A DNA stretch of 64,000 nt, from positions 124,001 to 188,000 of the forward strand of contig WIXG01000011.1 of assembly GCA_009869945.1 (NCBI GenBank), given 5' to 3'. Positions 60,907-64,000 of the stretch are shown here, piece by piece (the stretch's first letter is position 1; every line of letters starts with the position of its first letter). Both the position numbers and the translations under genes were made by a program. The notes under the pieces are model-generated. The model had not been told where the DNA came from. It worked only from the letters and a program-made list of their open reading frames with translations, and ran no database searches. Source of the stretch: Mesaphorura yosii (taxonomy: Eukaryota > Arthropoda > Collembola > Poduromorpha > Tullbergiidae).

Positions 60907-62572
60907 ATGGCCATTATCTTTTATTTCGCTGTGCTGATCTTAATTAGCATTGAACAGCTTGTGCATCTAGAACGACGAGGCCAAGCTGTCGCAATTTCGA
61001 TGTACGCGAATTCGGAAGACGAGGACGCTGCTTTAACAGAGGTAAAAACACACAGCTTCCTCCGGTACACATTAAATTCTTGCTGAAACTCATACACGCA
61101 TGCCTGCATGCTGTCTTAATAGTTCAGGGAGTTGGTCGCTCCACTTGCGTATCGTACCTTCATGAAATCGGATGGCTATCTAATCAGATGGCTAATGCGT
61201 AAGTGAAAGTCTTACTTATCATTGCAGTGCAGTAAACAATACTGAAACTATGCTTAATACTTCTCATTGGAATCTTCACAGAGTATGATTTCGACGTGGA
61301 CGAGGCATTTGAGAATTTTAAAAAAGTAAGACCAGTAAGAGCAAGAGAAAAGTGCCAGTGCGTGAAAGAAGCAGCTGCTCTAAGTGGTTCTGTTTTAGAC
61401 CCTTGAATGGCGACGTCGGAAGAGAGTCGATCAAGCCGTGTGCGAGGAAATGCCACTTCTTGACGAAGAGCTGTCATATTCACTCGATACTTTGGACAAG
61501 GATGGACGCCCAGGTTCGTTCAGTTAGTTGCTATAATGTACGAGCAAGCTACCTGTTGCTAAAAGTGTCTACTATTTGGCAGTTGTGGTGACACCACTGG
61601 GACGACACGACTTGCGCAAGGTTATCATTGCTGGAGGCGACACTTCGTACTTCAGATACTTGATTCGAATGTATGAAATCTGCGAAATTTACTTGCATCA
61701 CATACGGACCACCACAAACCCGAACGTGACCCAAGCAATCTCCATTCAGGATTTGGCTGGATTCAATGTGAAAACCGTGGGATGCTTCAAGTGTATAAAT
61801 ATGATTCCAGAAGTCATTGCGGACATCGACCCAAATTATCCGCGATTGTTTCACAAGGGATTTATTATCAACAGTGAGTTTGTACTTACTGCAGACTGAA
61901 AGAGGGAAGGCTACTTAATTTTAGGGTAATAGGTTGATTTTTTGCATCGTAGTGCCTATAATCTTCCAAACTGCACTCGGGATGATTCTCAAATTCTTGT
62001 CGGAGAAATCGCGAGAGACCTTGCAAGCATTTGGCCACGACAAAAATGATTGGATGCCCGTCCTCCACGAACAAATTGCACTTGATCAACTTCCTCTCGA
62101 GTACGGAGGAACGATGCCCGCACTTCGAGGGAAGGCGGCGAAAGACAGTCAATTGAAGAACATCAAAATCTTGCTGACACGAGCACAAGAGGCTGCAGCT
62201 CAAGATTTCCAAAATCGTTCAGATGTGGACGTGAGCGCGAGCGAATCTGCGTTAATCGCACCGGACTCATTGGAAGAAAATACTAGTAATATTGAGCTCC
62301 ATCTTCCTTCTCCTTCGCATCCGCATCGGCATCATGAACATCATCATCATCATTATCACGCCACAACCACGCCGCGTTCAGGCTCCCTGACTTCGGGTCC
62401 GGGTGTCTTTGGACACGGAAATGAGACAAAATCAGAACTGAAGGAAACTGTGGCTCGGGCCGAAGCTGCTAAATTCTGGGACTCCACCATATTGCTTCAT
62501 CTTTGTTGTTTGCACTCACTTATCACCGTCATAATGCATTTTATGGCGTATTGTTTAATTTCTAATGAATAA
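60907..62572 (+). CDS. Secreted CRAL-TRIO/SEC14-like protein B
   Basis: Six exons (60907-61041, 61123-61198, 61282-61325, 61399-61513, 61583-61873, 61953-62572) encode 426 residues. Exon sizes 76, 44 and 115 nt are identical to those of gene A. Signal peptide AIIFYFAVLILISIEQL; a short acidic stretch (NSEDEDAAL) follows. The CRAL-TRIO core carries RTFMKSDGYLIRWL, LGRHDLRKVIIAGG, IQDLAGFNVK and YPRLFHKGFIIN. The C-terminal region contains a much longer histidine tract (HRHHEHHHHHYH) and ends in a hydrophobic tail (TILLHLCCLHSLITVIMHF). The histidine tract suggests metal binding, by analogy only. Tandem duplicate of gene A. Confidence 0.85.
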
Positions 62573-62579
62573 AGATCGA

Positions 62580-62900
62580 GAACTTCAATCAAATCAAAGG
62601 CAGCCACAGTCGAACATTTAATTGGAAAAATGATATAACAGAAACGGAGTCGGCTCACTTCTTAAAAGTTGCAAGGTAGGCGCACGCGAAGTATTGCGAA
62701 GTAGACTCATTGCTTTCTGCTGATGCGGGCCGGAAGTGTTAACTATGTAAAATTCTACATATGAATTGAGCTATATTGTCGGTCTAGATTGTGGTCATTA
62801 GTCCTTGCCTTCTTGGCACATGCGACATTTAACGTGCGACGAATTTTCATTAGTGCTTTTCTGTTTTGGTGAACAGTTGCTTTGTGTCCCTTCGTGAGTA
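62580..62900. other. Spacer between SEC14-like genes B and C
   Basis: AATAAAG follows the gene B stop immediately (62568-62575). The remainder is promoter and leader of gene C; no other gene is seen. Confidence 0.5.
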
Positions 62901-62906
62901 CTCACA

Positions 62907-64000
62907 ATGGTTGTGTTTTATTTCCTAACCTTAATCTTAATCATCGACATCTCCATCCTATCCGGATGTGGACCCGGACTTGGCCAAACTCTGGCTCATT
63001 CAATTTACACAAACTCTGAAGATGAAGATCGACTTCTGGCGGAGGTACTTCGTTGAACTTAATCTTAATCAACACACACAAGTTGACATTTATTTTGTCA
63101 TTTACCAGTTTCGGGAGCTGGTTGAACCATTGCCGTATCGTGAGTTTATGAAATCTGACGGCTATCTCATCAGATGGCTAAAAGGTAGTGAGAGCTTCGG
63201 CAAAATTCCATACTCCGTTTCTAAATTTATGATTCTAAGAAACATTCACACTTTATGAACGACAATACTTTTGTGTTTGGACTGACAGAGACCGATTTTG
63301 ATGTCTATGAAGCTTTGAAACTCTTCACAAAGGTAGAGCCACATTTAAAAGTTACTTTCTACTCTATATTACAGTCATTCTGATCATGAGTAATGTCCAC
63401 GTCGCAGTTCATAGATTGGAGACGAGACAAGAACATCGACATGGTCGTATTTGAGGATTTCTCGTTGATTGATAGTGAATATCATTATACATTCGAGTAT
63501 TTCGACAAGGATGGCAGACCACGTTAGCTTTTTGAAAAAACGTAGAAAAAGTAGATACCATTTTTAGGGGTTGAGGTATTTATTCATTGCAGTTGCTTGG
63601 GGCCCCATCGGAACTTATGACCTTCGGAAGACTTTTCTAACTGGAGCACGAGAAAAATATCGAAGATTCATGCTTCGAATGTATGAACTTTTCGAGACGC
63701 ACTTGCATCAATTGAGGGCCACAAATCTCAACGTGACGCAAATGGTTGCCATTTACGACTTCAGGGGATTCAATTTAAGAACACACGCCTGCGTAAAGTG
63801 CATGGAAATGATCCCGGATGCTGTCATCGATTATGGAAAGTATCCCGGCCTATTTTACAAAGCGTATGTCATCAATTGTAAGTACACCGAAAGCGTATTT
63901 GCCATGAAAATCACTATATAAAGCGGTAGGGTGATTTGTAGGTGCGAAAGTTTTTGACAAGGTGCTGAATGTGGGACGCAAGTTTATGTCAGAAGCCACT
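62907..64000 (+). CDS. Secreted CRAL-TRIO/SEC14-like protein C (partial, runs off window)
   Basis: Five complete exons and part of a sixth: 62907-63044, 63109-63184, 63289-63332, 63408-63522, 63593-63877, then from 63942 to the window edge. Signal peptide VVFYFLTLILIIDISILSG; acidic NSEDEDRLL as in gene B. Core motifs: YREFMKSDGYLIRWLK, WGPIGTYDLRKTF, MVAIYDFRGFNLR, YPGLFYKAYVIN. Internal exon lengths 76, 44 and 115 nt repeat those of genes A and B. The boundary between exons 4 and 5 joins CCA C|TT rather than CCA G, changing one residue. The C-terminal histidine and hydrophobic segments would lie beyond the window. Confidence 0.82.

Noticed and set aside
1-64000. tRNA, rRNA, CRISPR or prokaryotic operon features
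   Set aside because: No B-box GGTTCRANNCC context with a cloverleaf, no regularly spaced repeats, and gene structure is spliced throughout.

Overview
This is an arthropod nuclear genome window. It has short GT-AG introns (often 50-120 bp), TATA-type core promoters with a TCAGT initiator, AATAAA poly(A) signals, two eclosion-hormone genes and odorant-binding-protein (OBP) genes. That combination points to a hexapod. A springtail (Collembola) is my best guess, but the lineage is inference. Exon limits were read by hand, and nearly every multi-exon model below closes in reading phase.

Layout. 1-2.4 kb: two eclosion-hormone-type neuropeptide genes lie tail to tail, the second with a long insertion between its fifth and sixth cysteines. 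2.4-4.35 kb: a 136-bp inverted repeat and a decayed non-LTR retrotransposon tail. 4.8-5.5 kb: pieces of a multi-pass membrane protein. 6.5-25.3 kb (minus): one long animal haem-peroxidase gene. Its start codon sits alone in an 8-nt first coding segment, and it has two phase-compatible alternative 3' ends. 25.3-35.9 kb: about 10 kb in which I see no gene. 36.1-36.8 kb: a Rho-family GTPase. 37.2-39.0 kb: a broken TTLL4-like gene.

40-53 kb is gene-dense: an OBP, the mitochondrial zinc-finger co-chaperone DNLZ (minus), WASH complex subunit 1, inositol-pentakisphosphate 2-kinase (minus), then four tandem OBP genes. 53-58 kb: RNF8-like FHA/RING ubiquitin ligase (minus) and, diverging from it, the centriolar coiled-coil protein CEP89. 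59-64 kb: a tandem array of three secreted CRAL-TRIO/SEC14-like genes, the third running off the window.

The most unusual items are the eclosion-hormone-like prohormone with a cysteine-loop insertion flanked by dibasic sites, the peroxidase with exchangeable terminal exons, the exported SEC14 family with a histidine tract and hydrophobic tail, and the OBP array. No tRNA, rRNA, CRISPR array or prokaryotic feature was seen.
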